Shown in pieces: positions 52,653 to 61,928 of a stretch of 64,000 bases of DNA (within the stretch, counting starts at the first letter, position 1; the number at the start of each line of letters is the position of its first letter). A program made the translations under genes and the position numbers. This stretch comes from Ensifer adhaerens (lineage in GTDB: Bacteria; Pseudomonadota; Alphaproteobacteria; Rhizobiales; Rhizobiaceae), in the NCBI RefSeq assembly GCF_002007205.1, contig NZ_LAZS01000011.1, forward strand, positions 62,001-126,000, in the 5' to 3' direction. The notes beneath the pieces were generated by a model. The model made no database searches, was not told the DNA's origin, and saw only the letters and a list, made by a program, of their open reading frames with translations.

Positions 52653-53303
52653 TCAGCGCGTCAAGGCGTCCAGCTGCTCCTGCAGCGTTGCCACTTTCTG
52701 CTCAAGCGCTTCCAGGCGCTCTTCAAGGGCGGACAGCCCCGAGCCCGCCGAAACCGCCGACGTGGCAGCCCGCTCAAAAGTCGGCTGTTCGATTTCGCCG
52801 CAAAGCAGATGCGCAAACCGGTCCTCGCGCTGGCCGGCGCCCCGGTTCAGTTGCACAATCAGCGGCGGCCGGCGCCCGATCATCAGATCCAGATTGTCCT
52901 TCAGATCCTCGATCGACGAGAACCGCGCCATGCGCTCGCTGCGCGCCCAAAGTTCGTAGGCCGTCTGCGGGCCGCGAAGAAGAAGCAGGCCAAGCATGAC
53001 GATCTGCGGCGACGTCAGCGAGAAGCGGTTCGCCACCATGTGCTCGTAGCGCTCGACCCGCGACGCGAATGCCTGCCGGACCAATCCCTTTTGCCCCAGC
53101 GACGAGAGCGCGCGGTGGATCTCGACCTGCTCGAGCGCCATGACGGGATCGCGCGCCGTCTTTTGGTTGGCAGCCGAATGGGCTGAATTGAGCGTCAACG
53201 GATAGACGTCGGGCGTCGTTTCCTTCTTCTCGATCAGGCATCCGAGAACGCGGGCTTCAACGGCATTGAGGACGGGGAAATCGGTGTCGGAGGTCGTATT
53301 CAT
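52653..53303 (-). CDS. DUF480 (YceH-type) protein
   Basis: The protein has 216 aa with two winged-helix-like halves. Seen: LNAVEARVLGCLIEKKETTP, DVYPLTLNSAHSAANQKTAR, and RGPQTAYELWARSERMARF, all typical of YceH/DUF480, plus a C-terminal coiled coil (LEERLEALEQKVATLQEQLD). Function unknown; possibly DNA-binding. ATG 53303 was chosen by homology. Confidence 0.9.
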   Translation of the reverse strand: MNTTSDTDFPVLNAVEARVLGCLIEKKETTPDVYPLTLNSAHSAANQKTARDPVMALEQVEIHRALSSLGQKGLVRQAFASRVERYEHMVANRFSLTSPQIVMLGLLLLRGPQTAYELWARSERMARFSSIEDLKDNLDLMIGRRPPLIVQLNRGAGQREDRFAHLLCGEIEQPTFERAATSAVSAGSGLSALEERLEALEQKVATLQEQLDALTR

Positions 53304-53634
53304 AAGCCAACTCTTCAAATCAACGCATTTCGATCCCAGCCGCACCTCCAAGGCGAGGCGCAGTCCGGGCCTTCGGCCCCTACCCTAGCGTGAGTGTCGA
53401 AGCCCGGAAATGGTCATCGGTCTATTTCGTTGAATTCCGGTTAGCACGGACTGAAAACCAGGCATGGATCTGGCTCGGGCCGCTTCTCAGTTGCGCTAGA
53501 ACGTCCGCAGACAGCGAAATGGAATGGCGGATATTGCGTGGTTCTCGCAATCGACGCGCCAAGCCAACAGCCCAGCCGCACCCGGCACTGAACTACTGGA
53601 GCAAGACGAACGATGATTGCCGCCGAGCGAAGGT
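53304..53634. other. Intergenic stretch, no supported gene
   Basis: 331 bp between the divergent starts/ends of DUF480 and the SGNH gene. An 82-codon open frame (53390-53638, plus) exists but has no ribosome site, odd composition and no recognisable domain. No clear hairpin or repeat was seen. Confidence 0.5.
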
Positions 53635-54762
53635 CTAATTCGCCGGCACGCTTTTTGCTGCGACCGGAAGCCCGGCAATCTCGCCGAGCCATTTGTTGAA
53701 GGCCGGCGTCAAGGATGTCGCCACCACCCGGTTTCCTGCGGGTGTTAGATGACCGTCGAAGCGATAGTAGAGCTCCTCCCCGGTGGCCGCATAGGCGTCG
53801 GCCAGGGGGGCAAGCATCGGAAACCACCCCATCCCCTGCTCGGCAGCAAACGCCGTGAACTCGCGGTCGACATAACCTGCGTCGATCAACTCGGATTCCT
53901 CACCCTTGGCGCGGGCGATCACCTGGAAGAGCTGCGGGATCGAGACCACGGCGAATTCGATGTCCTTGGTCCGGCAGAACTCGCGAGCCCGGGTAAGCAA
54001 CGCTCGCGTGGTCGCCATCTGGCGGTTCATCACGTCGGTCGGATGGGCGCGGAAATAGTCGGCACGCGGGGTCACCTGGTAGAGGCGCATGTAAATCGCA
54101 TCGTTCATCATCATCAGCCGCGTTGCCAGGACCACGCTGTGGAGACTTGACTTCTTGTCGCTGGAGGCGCGCACGGCCGGATCGTTGAATTCCGTCTGTT
54201 CGGCCCCCGCCTGCGTGGCCGCCCCATCTGTTGCGAGCGGCATGTTGGTGAACAGGTCATTGGTAAGAAAGGTCATCACGACGGCGTCGGGATGCAACTG
54301 ATCGACGAGCCTCTCGATGTAAAGTGTCTCTGTACGCGTGTCGTAGGCCGGCACGCCCGCCTTGATGATCTCGACCTTGCGGCCGGCATCACGCAGGCTT
54401 TTTTCCAGAATGACGGCCCAGGCCTCGTCATAGGCATTGCCGACACCGAAGGCGAAGGAGTCGCCTACCAGCAGGATCCGCGTCACACCCGGCGTCGGAG
54501 AAGGGGGATAGACAGTGAGGTCACGAAACCCCTGGGAATTGACCTGGTAGTCCGACGTGTATTCCGGACCCGTGACCTTAATGTGCGCGTTCGGCCGATT
54601 GACATGTCCGAGCACCGGATCGCGCAGGCCGAGCGGCTCGCCCCCGATCAGGGTCGTATCCAGCCTCTGCGGAGCGAAGGCGCGAAGGCCGAATTCAATG
54701 CCGGCGAAGATCACGCCGGTAATCGCGACGATGACCACTGTATCCCGAAGAAACTTGAGCAC
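53635..54762 (-). CDS. SGNH/GDSL-type hydrolase with N-terminal anchor
   Basis: The protein has 375 aa. One N-terminal hydrophobic helix (VVIVAITGVIFAGIEFGL) places the catalytic part in the periplasm. The catalytic Ser102 lies in LLVGDSFAFG, an Asn block in FLTNDLF, and Asp/His in FDGHLTPAGNRVV. Family members esterify or de-esterify glycans and lipids. GTG 54762 has GAGG upstream; upstream frame is less likely. Substrate unknown. Confidence 0.8.
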   Translation of the reverse strand: MLKFLRDTVVIVAITGVIFAGIEFGLRAFAPQRLDTTLIGGEPLGLRDPVLGHVNRPNAHIKVTGPEYTSDYQVNSQGFRDLTVYPPSPTPGVTRILLVGDSFAFGVGNAYDEAWAVILEKSLRDAGRKVEIIKAGVPAYDTRTETLYIERLVDQLHPDAVVMTFLTNDLFTNMPLATDGAATQAGAEQTEFNDPAVRASSDKKSSLHSVVLATRLMMMNDAIYMRLYQVTPRADYFRAHPTDVMNRQMATTRALLTRAREFCRTKDIEFAVVSIPQLFQVIARAKGEESELIDAGYVDREFTAFAAEQGMGWFPMLAPLADAYAATGEELYYRFDGHLTPAGNRVVATSLTPAFNKWLGEIAGLPVAAKSVPAN

Positions 54763-55232
54763 GCTTGCCTCGCTTAGGTCAGTGCCACCACCGCAATCAT
54801 CCCTGCATTTGCAGGCGTATTCGGAGAAGACGTGTTGGCAGGAGACGGGCAACAACCGGTGGAGTTACCAGTGCAAGACGCGCTTGCGCCTTGAGAAACT
54901 TTCGGCGGCCATCCCCGACGTCAAAAAATTGCGATCATATGCCGTTGATGAAAATGCATTAAAAACGTCCTGACCAGAGTATCCGGCCCGAAGACAACTC
55001 ACAATATATCCTCCGATATAGACCTAAATAGCTATAGATACACGGAGACTACATTGGCTGACCAGCGAAGTCTGGGGCACCACATACAAATGCGCAAAGT
55101 CTCTCCTTGGCCCAAGACTTTCCGCGCAGCATGATGGCTTCTCGATTTCGACCTGCGAAAGGCCCTGTGAAATCCGTCCATCGATGAGCGACTTGCCGGC
55201 GTCCGTGACCACAGTCAAAGTCCGCGAACCGC
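54763..55232. other. Intergenic stretch of low GC, no supported gene
   Basis: 470 bp between the SGNH gene start and the terminator of the dpp-like operon. A short part (about 55000-55045) is AT-rich with small palindromes (ATATATCCTCCGATATA). A 71-codon minus frame (55024-55239) has no homology I recognise and no good ribosome site. A small RNA or promoter is possible. Confidence 0.4.
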
Positions 55233-55272
55233 AAAACAAAAAAGGCCCCGCGACTGGAACGACACGGGGCCC
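55233..55272 (-). terminator. Intrinsic terminator of the dpp-like operon
   Basis: On the minus strand GGCCCCG (55265-55271) pairs with CGGGGCC (55244-55250), followed by TTTTTTGTTTTG. It is 28 bp after the last ATPase stop. Confidence 0.82.
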
Positions 55273-55299
55273 AAGTCCTGGGAGAAAGAAGCTTTGCGG

Positions 55300-56280
55300 C
55301 TAGGCCGCGTTGATCGCCTTCACCGTCTCTTCGATGCGATGGCAGGCGGCGCGCGATCCATCGGCAAAGCTGCGCATCTCCGGCCTCTCGCTCTTGCAGC
55401 GGGCATCCGCGAAGGGGCAGCGGGGATGGAAGGTGCAGCCGGACGGTGGGTTGAGCGGGCTCGGCACCTCGCTCGCCGCAATGCTGCGTCCCCGCTTCGG
55501 ATGGGTGATATCCGGGATCGTCTCCAAGAGCAGCTGCGTATAGGGATGCCGCGGATTGGCAAAAAGCGTCTCGGTGTCCGCCTCCTCGACGATCCGCCCA
55601 AGATACATCACCGCGATCCGGTCCGACATGTGGCGAACCACGCTCATGTCGTGGCTGATGAAGAGATAGGTCAGCCCCATCTCGTCCTGCAGCTTGCGCA
55701 TGAGGTTGAGGATTTGCGCCTGCACCGACACGTCGAGCGCCGAGGTCGGTTCGTCGCAGACGAGAAACTCCGGCTCGCCGGCAAGCGCGCGGGCGATCGA
55801 GATGCGCTGGCGCTGGCCACCCGAAAACTCATGCGGGAACTTGGCGCCGTCGGAAGGCGCGAGGCCGACGATCTTCAGCAGTTCGCCGACGCGTTCCATG
55901 ATTTCGGCTTCCGAATTGCGCAGCTTCAGCTCGCGCAGCGGCTCGGCGATGATGTTGCGCACCCGCCAGCGCGGATTGAGGCTGGCATAGGGATCCTGGA
56001 AGATCATCTGCGCTGAAAGCGGCTCGCCGCTTTTGCCCGGCGCAAACCGCACCTCGCCTTCACTCGCACGATAAAGGCCGGTGACGAGCCGCGCCACCGT
56101 CGACTTGCCGCAGCCGGATTCGCCGACAAGGCTCAGACAGCCGCCCATCGGCACGCTGAAGCTGATATCGTCCACGGCGCGGACGAACTGCCGCGGCTTG
56201 CGCTCGATCACGCGGTTAAGCCAGGGGGCGGAAACATCGAAATTGCAGGTCAGGTCGTTGACCGTCAGGGCATCACTCAT
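55300..56280 (-). CDS. Oligopeptide-type ABC transporter ATPase (DppF-like)
   Basis: The protein has 326 aa. Walker A GESGCGKST, signature FSGGQRQRISIARAL, Walker B LVCDEPTSALD, and the C-terminal oligopeptide/dipeptide domain with three Cys (CTFHPRCPFADARC), which may hold an Fe-S cluster. It starts with a 4-bp ATGA overlap with the DppD-like gene. It drives uptake together with the DppD-like partner. Confidence 0.93.
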   Translation of the reverse strand: MSDALTVNDLTCNFDVSAPWLNRVIERKPRQFVRAVDDISFSVPMGGCLSLVGESGCGKSTVARLVTGLYRASEGEVRFAPGKSGEPLSAQMIFQDPYASLNPRWRVRNIIAEPLRELKLRNSEAEIMERVGELLKIVGLAPSDGAKFPHEFSGGQRQRISIARALAGEPEFLVCDEPTSALDVSVQAQILNLMRKLQDEMGLTYLFISHDMSVVRHMSDRIAVMYLGRIVEEADTETLFANPRHPYTQLLLETIPDITHPKRGRSIAASEVPSPLNPPSGCTFHPRCPFADARCKSERPEMRSFADGSRAACHRIEETVKAINAA

Positions 56281-57263
56281 AGCACTCCTCCTGCATTGAG
56301 CCAGCATGCGGCGACGCCGGTCCCGACCTGCGCCGGTTCGGGCCTATCCTTGCGGCAGCGCGGTCCCGCATCCGGGCAGCGCGGGTTGAAGGCGCATCCG
56401 GCCGGGATCGCATTCAGCCGTGGCATGGAGCCGTCGATCTGGTTCAGCCGCTCGACACGGCGGCCAAGCGCCGGGATCGAGCCCATGAGGCCACGCGTAT
56501 AGGGGTGACGCGCATTTTTCAGAACCTCGGCGACCGGACCGATCTCGACGAGACGACCGGCATACATGACCGCGACGCGATCGGCCGTCTCGGCAATGAC
56601 GCCCATGTCGTGGGTAACGAGCATGACGGCGGTGCCATGATCGTCGCAGAGCCGGCGCAGCAGCGAAGTGATCTGTGCCTGGATCGAGACGTCGAGCGCC
56701 GTCGTCGGTTCGTCGGCAATGATCAGCTTCGGCTCTGCGGCGAGCGCCAAGGCGATCACGACACGCTGGCGCATGCCGCCGGAGAACTGATGCGGATAGT
56801 GGTCGTAGCGCGCTTCGGGCGCCGGGATGCCGACTTCCTTCAAGAGCTGGATGGCGCGCGCCTTGGCGTCGGCCTTGGAAAGCTTCAGGTGAAGGCGGAT
56901 GGTTTCAACAAGCTGCGCCCCGACGGTGAAGAGCGGGTTCAGTGAGGTCAACGGGTCCTGGAAGATCGCGCCAATCTGCCGGCCGCGTACCTGCTGCATC
57001 TGCTTGTCGTCGAGCTGGTCGATGCGGCGGCCGCCGACCCAGACCTCGCCGCCGGAAATGCGGCCAGGCGGCTCGAGCAGTCCCTGCACCGCAAGGCCGG
57101 TCATCGACTTGCCGGCGCCGGATTCGCCGACGACGCCGAGGATTTCGCCGGGGCGAATACTGAGCGAAACGTCGGAAAGCGCCTGCACCGTTCCGTGACG
57201 ACCGGGGAACTCGACACAGAGGCCGCGCACATCCAGCACGGCCGATGATAGATGTTCTGTCAT
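56277..57263 (-). CDS. Oligopeptide-type ABC transporter ATPase (DppD-like)
   Basis: The protein has 328 aa. Walker [10 protein letters not shown], signature [15 protein letters not shown], Walker [13 protein letters not shown], and the C-terminal [14 protein letters not shown] oligopeptide motif. It overlaps the chlorohydrolase-type gene by 4 bp at its start. Second ATPase of the transporter. Confidence 0.93.
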   Translation of the reverse strand: MTEHLSSAVLDVRGLCVEFPGRHGTVQALSDVSLSIRPGEILGVVGESGAGKSMTGLAVQGLLEPPGRISGGEVWVGGRRIDQLDDKQMQQVRGRQIGAIFQDPLTSLNPLFTVGAQLVETIRLHLKLSKADAKARAIQLLKEVGIPAPEARYDHYPHQFSGGMRQRVVIALALAAEPKLIIADEPTTALDVSIQAQITSLLRRLCDDHGTAVMLVTHDMGVIAETADRVAVMYAGRLVEIGPVAEVLKNARHPYTRGLMGSIPALGRRVERLNQIDGSMPRLNAIPAGCAFNPRCPDAGPRCRKDRPEPAQVGTGVAACWLNAGGVL

Positions 57264-58744
57264 CGCTGCACCTCCAATGGGTAGCTTGGCGGGAAGATCT
57301 CGCTGACCGGTGGGTGGCCGAAGCTTCGTTCCGGATACTTCGCGATCAGGCCATCGAACTGGACCTGCGCTTTTGCGCGTGCCTCGTTCATATCGAAGCC
57401 GGCAACTTCACCGTCCCGCATCGACAGGCGGCCGTCGACGAAGACCGCCTTGGTGACGCGTCCCGATCCGCCGACGACGAGTGTCGTGATCGGATCGATA
57501 GCCGGCGCCATGTGGTGGTCCATGAGGTCGAAGACGGCGATATCGGCGCGGGCGCCCGCCTCCAGGCGACCGAGGTCGGATCGGCCGAGCGCCTTGGCAC
57601 CGCCGAGGGTGGCGGCATCGAAGAGATCGGCGCAGCTGACCGCCGCCGGATCGCCCTCGACCACACGGGCCGCAATCAAGCCGACCAGCAGGTTCATCAG
57701 CATGTCCGGCGGCGTGGTGTCGGTGCCCATGGCAATGTTGACGCCCCGCGCCTTAACCGAACGGAACGAGTTGAGCGTGCTGCCGCCGCGGGCCGAAACC
57801 AGCGGGCAGTGCACGATGCTCACGCCATTTTCGGCATAGAGCCGCAGATCGTTATCGGTCGCCTGCGTCGCATGCGGCGCGATCAGGCGGTCCGAGAGAA
57901 AACCGAAGCTCGCCAGCCATTCCGGCGCCGTCTTGCCGTGCAGGCGGCGTACGGTTTCGACCTCCATCGTACCCTGTGCGGCGTGAAGCCGGATCGGGCA
58001 GTTGAGCTCGCGCGCCGCGTCGGCGGTGCGCACCAGCAATTTCTCGGTGCAGGTCTCCACCCGGTCCGGCGCCAAAAGCCCCTTCACCAGGCCACCGTGG
58101 CGGCCTTCATGCTCGCGGATGAAGCCGATGGCATCGTCGAGGCCCTTGAGGCCCCTCGCCTCGTCGAAGATCGCTTCGAGCTGTCCCGGCGCGGTGACCA
58201 TCATGCCGCCGGCGCGGTAGGCCGGGCTCAGATAGACGCGCAGGCCGAGGTCGCCCGCCGCATCCGATGCGGCTGCGAATTCCGCGACGGTCTCGCCCCA
58301 TTCGCGATAGAAGAGCGAGGCGATGGGGGCTGCCGTTGTGATGCCGTTCAAGAGAAGCTGCGCGAAGGCGAAGCGTTTCTGGAACGCCAGTTCCTCCTGC
58401 GTGTACATCTCGTAGGGTCCACGCTCGATGTAGGTGCGTGGCCAGACGCGACCCTTGGCCCAACCTGGCTGGTGGTCGATCGCAAGGATCGTCGTGTCGA
58501 GATCGGAGAGCGCGTCGAGATCGATCAGGCCCGGGCTGATCATCGCCGCGCCGAGTTCGATGCGGCGTGCCACCTCACCCTCGAAACGTGGGCCGACATA
58601 GATGAGCGTGCCGCCCTCGATGACGACCTCGCCATTCGGGACAAGCCGGTGCGAACCGTCGCGGTGCCCGAGCACCCATTGCGCCGTCAGAAGCGTGCGT
58701 CCTTCGGCCCGCTGGCCGAGCGTCAAATCCTTGATGCTGCTCAT
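57260..58744 (-). CDS. Amidohydrolase, chlorohydrolase-like, lacking the HxH motif
   Basis: The protein has 494 aa in the amidohydrolase TIM barrel. The usual PGLIDxHxH metal motif reads ISPGLIDLDALSDLDTT, without HxH. Later elements are LHAAQGTMEVE (His), LIAPHATQATDND and MGTDTTPPDMLMN (Asp). The pattern recalls the chlorohydrolase-family group. Catalysis may use another metal set-up. It is in an ATGA-coupled row with its neighbours. Confidence 0.83.
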   Translation of the reverse strand: MSSIKDLTLGQRAEGRTLLTAQWVLGHRDGSHRLVPNGEVVIEGGTLIYVGPRFEGEVARRIELGAAMISPGLIDLDALSDLDTTILAIDHQPGWAKGRVWPRTYIERGPYEMYTQEELAFQKRFAFAQLLLNGITTAAPIASLFYREWGETVAEFAAASDAAGDLGLRVYLSPAYRAGGMMVTAPGQLEAIFDEARGLKGLDDAIGFIREHEGRHGGLVKGLLAPDRVETCTEKLLVRTADAARELNCPIRLHAAQGTMEVETVRRLHGKTAPEWLASFGFLSDRLIAPHATQATDNDLRLYAENGVSIVHCPLVSARGGSTLNSFRSVKARGVNIAMGTDTTPPDMLMNLLVGLIAARVVEGDPAAVSCADLFDAATLGGAKALGRSDLGRLEAGARADIAVFDLMDHHMAPAIDPITTLVVGGSGRVTKAVFVDGRLSMRDGEVAGFDMNEARAKAQVQFDGLIAKYPERSFGHPPVSEIFPPSYPLEVQR

Positions 58745-59937
58745 GGGATGGCTACCTCCGCAACGCCATTGCGGGCGACGACACGGCCGCGCTTGACGAC
58801 CAGCGGCCGCGGCGCGACGTCGACGACGGCATGTGCCAGCGTCTCGCCAGTGAGCAGGGTGAAATCGGCATCACAGCCAACCTCGAGGCCATACCCCTTG
58901 ATATCCATGACGTCGGCGCCGCCCTTGGAGCAGACGTAAAGCGCATGCTCGAGATCGACGTCGCGGCGCAGGCCATTTTTCATGCCGAGGATGCGGGCAC
59001 GATCCATCATGTCGGGCTGACCCCAAGGACCCCAGGTGTCGCGGATGCCGTCGCAGCCGGCAGCGACCTTCACGCCGGCATCCTTCAGGCGCAGGATCGA
59101 CGGCACGGTCGAGGACGGCGAACCGGTAGTGACGATGCGGATATCGAGTTCGGCGATCTGTTCGATCAGGCCGCCAACGCGCAGATAGTCGGGAGCGCCG
59201 AGCGCAAAGGCGTGGCTGATCGCGACCTTGCCCTGCATGCCAAGCGCGCGGATGCGCTCGAACATCATTTCCATGCTGAAGGCGCCAAGTTCGCCCTGCT
59301 CGTGCAGGTGAATGTCGATCGGCTTGGAGTGCTTGTCAGCAAGGCCGAAGATCGCGTCGAGATGGCCCTTCGGATCCCGGTCGATGCCACAGGGGTCAAT
59401 GCCACCAAGCACTTCCGCGCCATTGCTCAGAGCCTTGTCGAGCAGCTCGACCGTGCCCGGACGGGTGACGAGGCCGGACTGCGGGAAGGCGACGATCTCG
59501 ATATCGATGACGTCCTTGAGCGCCTTTCGGGTCTCGATGATGCCTTCCATCAGCCTCAGGCCATGGGTGGTGTCGATGTCGACATGGCTGCGGATATGGC
59601 TTGCGCCGTTGGCGGCCAGCATGATCGCCTGGCGCATGGACTGTCGGTGCGGATCGATGCCGATCTCAAGCCGCTTCTCGCGTTCGAAATCGATGCGCTC
59701 GCGCAGTGTCGCGGTCTTGGCGTTCACATGCCAGGGCATGCCCCAGACGGACTTGTCGAGATGGGTATGGGCTTCGACGAGGCCGGAGATCACGATATGG
59801 CCGCTGCCGTCTTCGACTGCCACGCCTTCGGCGGCGAGGCCCTTGCCGAAGACGGCGATCTTGCCGTCGCGCACGAGAATGTCGGTCGCTTCGCCGGCGT
59901 TGGGCCTGACGTTACGGATCAGGAGATTGGACATCAT
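58741..59937 (-). CDS. Cytosine-deaminase-like amidohydrolase
   Basis: The protein has 398 aa. The metal motif is intact (GLVEAHTHLDKSVWGMPWHV), with IDIHLHEQGELG, ISHAFALG and GCDGIRDTWGPWGQPDMM completing a CodA/TrzB-type active site. Members deaminate pyrimidines, isocytosine, creatinine or triazines. ATG 59937 (tandem ATGATG) has GAGG. It abuts the DppC-like stop. Confidence 0.87.
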   Translation of the reverse strand: MMSNLLIRNVRPNAGEATDILVRDGKIAVFGKGLAAEGVAVEDGSGHIVISGLVEAHTHLDKSVWGMPWHVNAKTATLRERIDFEREKRLEIGIDPHRQSMRQAIMLAANGASHIRSHVDIDTTHGLRLMEGIIETRKALKDVIDIEIVAFPQSGLVTRPGTVELLDKALSNGAEVLGGIDPCGIDRDPKGHLDAIFGLADKHSKPIDIHLHEQGELGAFSMEMMFERIRALGMQGKVAISHAFALGAPDYLRVGGLIEQIAELDIRIVTTGSPSSTVPSILRLKDAGVKVAAGCDGIRDTWGPWGQPDMMDRARILGMKNGLRRDVDLEHALYVCSKGGADVMDIKGYGLEVGCDADFTLLTGETLAHAVVDVAPRPLVVKRGRVVARNGVAEVAIP

Positions 59938-60888
59938 TCACCTCAATTTCGGATTGAGCGCATCGCGCAGCCAGTCACCAAGCAGGTTGACCGAGACCAC
60001 GAGAAGGCAAAGCTGGACGACGGGGAAGAGCACGACCCACCATACGCCCGAGAACAGGAACTGGTTGCCGAGACGGATCAGCGTTCCAAGGCTCGGCTGG
60101 CTCGGCGGCATGCCGATGCCGAGGAAGGAGAGCGTTGCTTCCGTCAGGATCGCCATGCCGAAGTTCAGGGTCGCGGCAACCATGATCGGCGTCAGCGTGT
60201 TCGGTAGGATATGCTTCAGCATGATGCGCCGTGCCGGCGTCTTCAGCAGGCGCGCCGCCTGCACATATTCCTTGCCGCGCTCGACAATCGTCTGGGCGCG
60301 CACGGTACGGGCATACTGCACCCAGGCGCTGAGCGTGATCGCCAGCACCAGAACGGCGGCCGAGCCGACGTCCCGAAGTTCCGGCGGCAGCATCTGGCGT
60401 GCGACGGCACTGACGAGGATGGCGATCAGGATGGTCGGGATCGACAGAAGCACATCACCGATGCGCATCAGGAAGTTGTCGATGAAGCGGCCGAAATAGC
60501 CGGCAACGAGCCCGAGGCTAAGGCCCACGGCGAGCGAAAGCACGACCGAGGCGACGCCGATCAGGATCGAGATGCGCGAGCCGTAGAGGATGGCCGAGAG
60601 CATGTCGCGGCCCTGCGTGTCCGTGCCGAGCACGTAGGGCCATTGGCCATCGGCTTCCCAGATCGGCGGAAGCTCGGAATTCCAGAGCTCGAGCTGGGCC
60701 GGATCGAAGGGATTCTGCGGCGCAATCAGCGGCGCGGCAAAGGCGGTCACGATCAGGAAGGTGAGGATGACCGCGCCGATGATCGCCGAAGGCTTGTGGG
60801 TGAAGGACCACCAGAGATCGCTCTGGCGGAAGCGCGCAAGCCGCGAAGGCTTGCGTGCCGGTGTGGTCTGCTGGACGTGATCTGTCAT
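59938..60888 (-). CDS. Oligopeptide-type ABC permease (DppC-like)
   Basis: The protein has 316 aa and six TM segments. The EAA loop (VQAARLLKTPARRIMLKHIL) and N-terminal OppC domain (SDLWWSFTHKPSAIIGAVIL) are present. ATG 60888 has GAGG; ATG 60912 is possible. It forms the channel with the DppB-like subunit. Confidence 0.93.
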   Translation of the reverse strand: MTDHVQQTTPARKPSRLARFRQSDLWWSFTHKPSAIIGAVILTFLIVTAFAAPLIAPQNPFDPAQLELWNSELPPIWEADGQWPYVLGTDTQGRDMLSAILYGSRISILIGVASVVLSLAVGLSLGLVAGYFGRFIDNFLMRIGDVLLSIPTILIAILVSAVARQMLPPELRDVGSAAVLVLAITLSAWVQYARTVRAQTIVERGKEYVQAARLLKTPARRIMLKHILPNTLTPIMVAATLNFGMAILTEATLSFLGIGMPPSQPSLGTLIRLGNQFLFSGVWWVVLFPVVQLCLLVVSVNLLGDWLRDALNPKLR

Positions 60889-60898
60889 GGCAACGACC

Positions 60899-61870
60899 TC
60901 AGCGGGTTGCATCGCGCAACCGCGGATCGATGACCGCATAGGCGATATCGACGAGCGTGTTGAGCGTGACGAAAATGAAGGAGACGATGCAGAGATAACC
61001 CGCCATGACAGGCATATCGAGGAAGGTCACCGCCTGGATGAAGAGCATGCCCATGCCCGGCCACTGGAATACGGTTTCGGTGATCAGCGCGAAGGCAATC
61101 AGCGAACCGAAATTCATCGCCGTCATGGTGACGACAGGCATCAGACAGTTTCTGAGCGCATGCCGGAAATAGATTCGCCACCGTGGCACGCCGCGAGCGC
61201 GTGCGAACTTGACGAAGTCTGAGCGCAGCACTTCCATCATCTCGGCGCGGACGAGACGCATGACCAGCGTGATCTGGTAGAGCGCGAGCGCCAGAGACGG
61301 CAGAAGCAGCGAGGCGCGGCCGGAAGCGGTCAACAGGCCCGTGCTCCACCAGCCGAGCTGCACGACATCGCCGCGACCGAAAGCGGGCACGAGGCCGAGC
61401 GTGACGGCAAAGACGAGGATCAGCAGGATGCCGACGACGAAGCTCGGGAGCGAAACGCCGATGATGCTGATGAATTGCAGCCCCTCGGAATACCATCGCC
61501 CGCGATGGATGGCGGTGATGACGCCAAGCGGAATACCGATCAGGAGCGACAGGACGGTTGCGACCAGCGCCAGCTCCATTGTCGCCGGGAAGCGCTCGGC
61601 AATCAGCTTCATCACGTCCTGGCCGTTGCGGTAGCTGATGCCGAAATCGCCCTGGGCGGCGTTGCCGACGAAGCGGCCGAACTGGGTCAGGAAGGAATCG
61701 TTGAGCCCGAGCTTTTCGCGCAGTTCGATACGATCGGCCTGCGACATCTGCTCGTTGGCCATCAACTCAACCGGATCGCCGGCAAAGCGGAAGATCAGGA
61801 AGGCGAGCAGCGCGACGGCGAGCATGACCAGCACGGCGTTGGCCAGCCGCTTGATGAGAAAGACAATCAT
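60899..61870 (-). CDS. Oligopeptide-type ABC permease (DppB-like)
   Basis: The protein has 323 aa and six TM segments. The N-terminal LIKRLANAVLVMLAVALLAF and the EAA loop (VKFARARGVPRWRIYFRHAL) are typical. It is separated from the binding protein gene by a 58-bp gap holding a hairpin. Confidence 0.93.
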   Translation of the reverse strand: MIVFLIKRLANAVLVMLAVALLAFLIFRFAGDPVELMANEQMSQADRIELREKLGLNDSFLTQFGRFVGNAAQGDFGISYRNGQDVMKLIAERFPATMELALVATVLSLLIGIPLGVITAIHRGRWYSEGLQFISIIGVSLPSFVVGILLILVFAVTLGLVPAFGRGDVVQLGWWSTGLLTASGRASLLLPSLALALYQITLVMRLVRAEMMEVLRSDFVKFARARGVPRWRIYFRHALRNCLMPVVTMTAMNFGSLIAFALITETVFQWPGMGMLFIQAVTFLDMPVMAGYLCIVSFIFVTLNTLVDIAYAVIDPRLRDATR

Positions 61871-61894
61871 AGGGTTTCTCGCTGAATGAGAAGG

Positions 61895-61918
61895 CCCGGC
61901 AGAGAGAACTCTGCCGGG
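61895..61918. other. Perfect hairpin between DppA-like and DppB-like genes
   Basis: CCCGGCAGAG (61895-61904) and CTCTGCCGGG (61909-61918) form a 10-bp stem with an AGAA tetraloop. No T-run on the minus strand. It probably protects the 3' end of the binding-protein mRNA and lowers downstream expression. Confidence 0.65.
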
Positions 61919-61928
61919 ACAAGGAAAC

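Noticed and set aside
53390-53638. 82-codon frame between the DUF480 and SGNH genes
   Set aside because: No ribosome site, no homology, overlaps the end of the SGNH gene.
55024-55239. 71-codon minus-strand frame in the AT-rich gap
   Set aside because: No convincing start site or domain; runs up to the terminator of the dpp-like operon.
57245-60207. Two long plus-strand frames opposite the amidohydrolases
   Set aside because: Low-complexity antisense translations; the minus-strand genes are ATGA-coupled and have active-site motifs.
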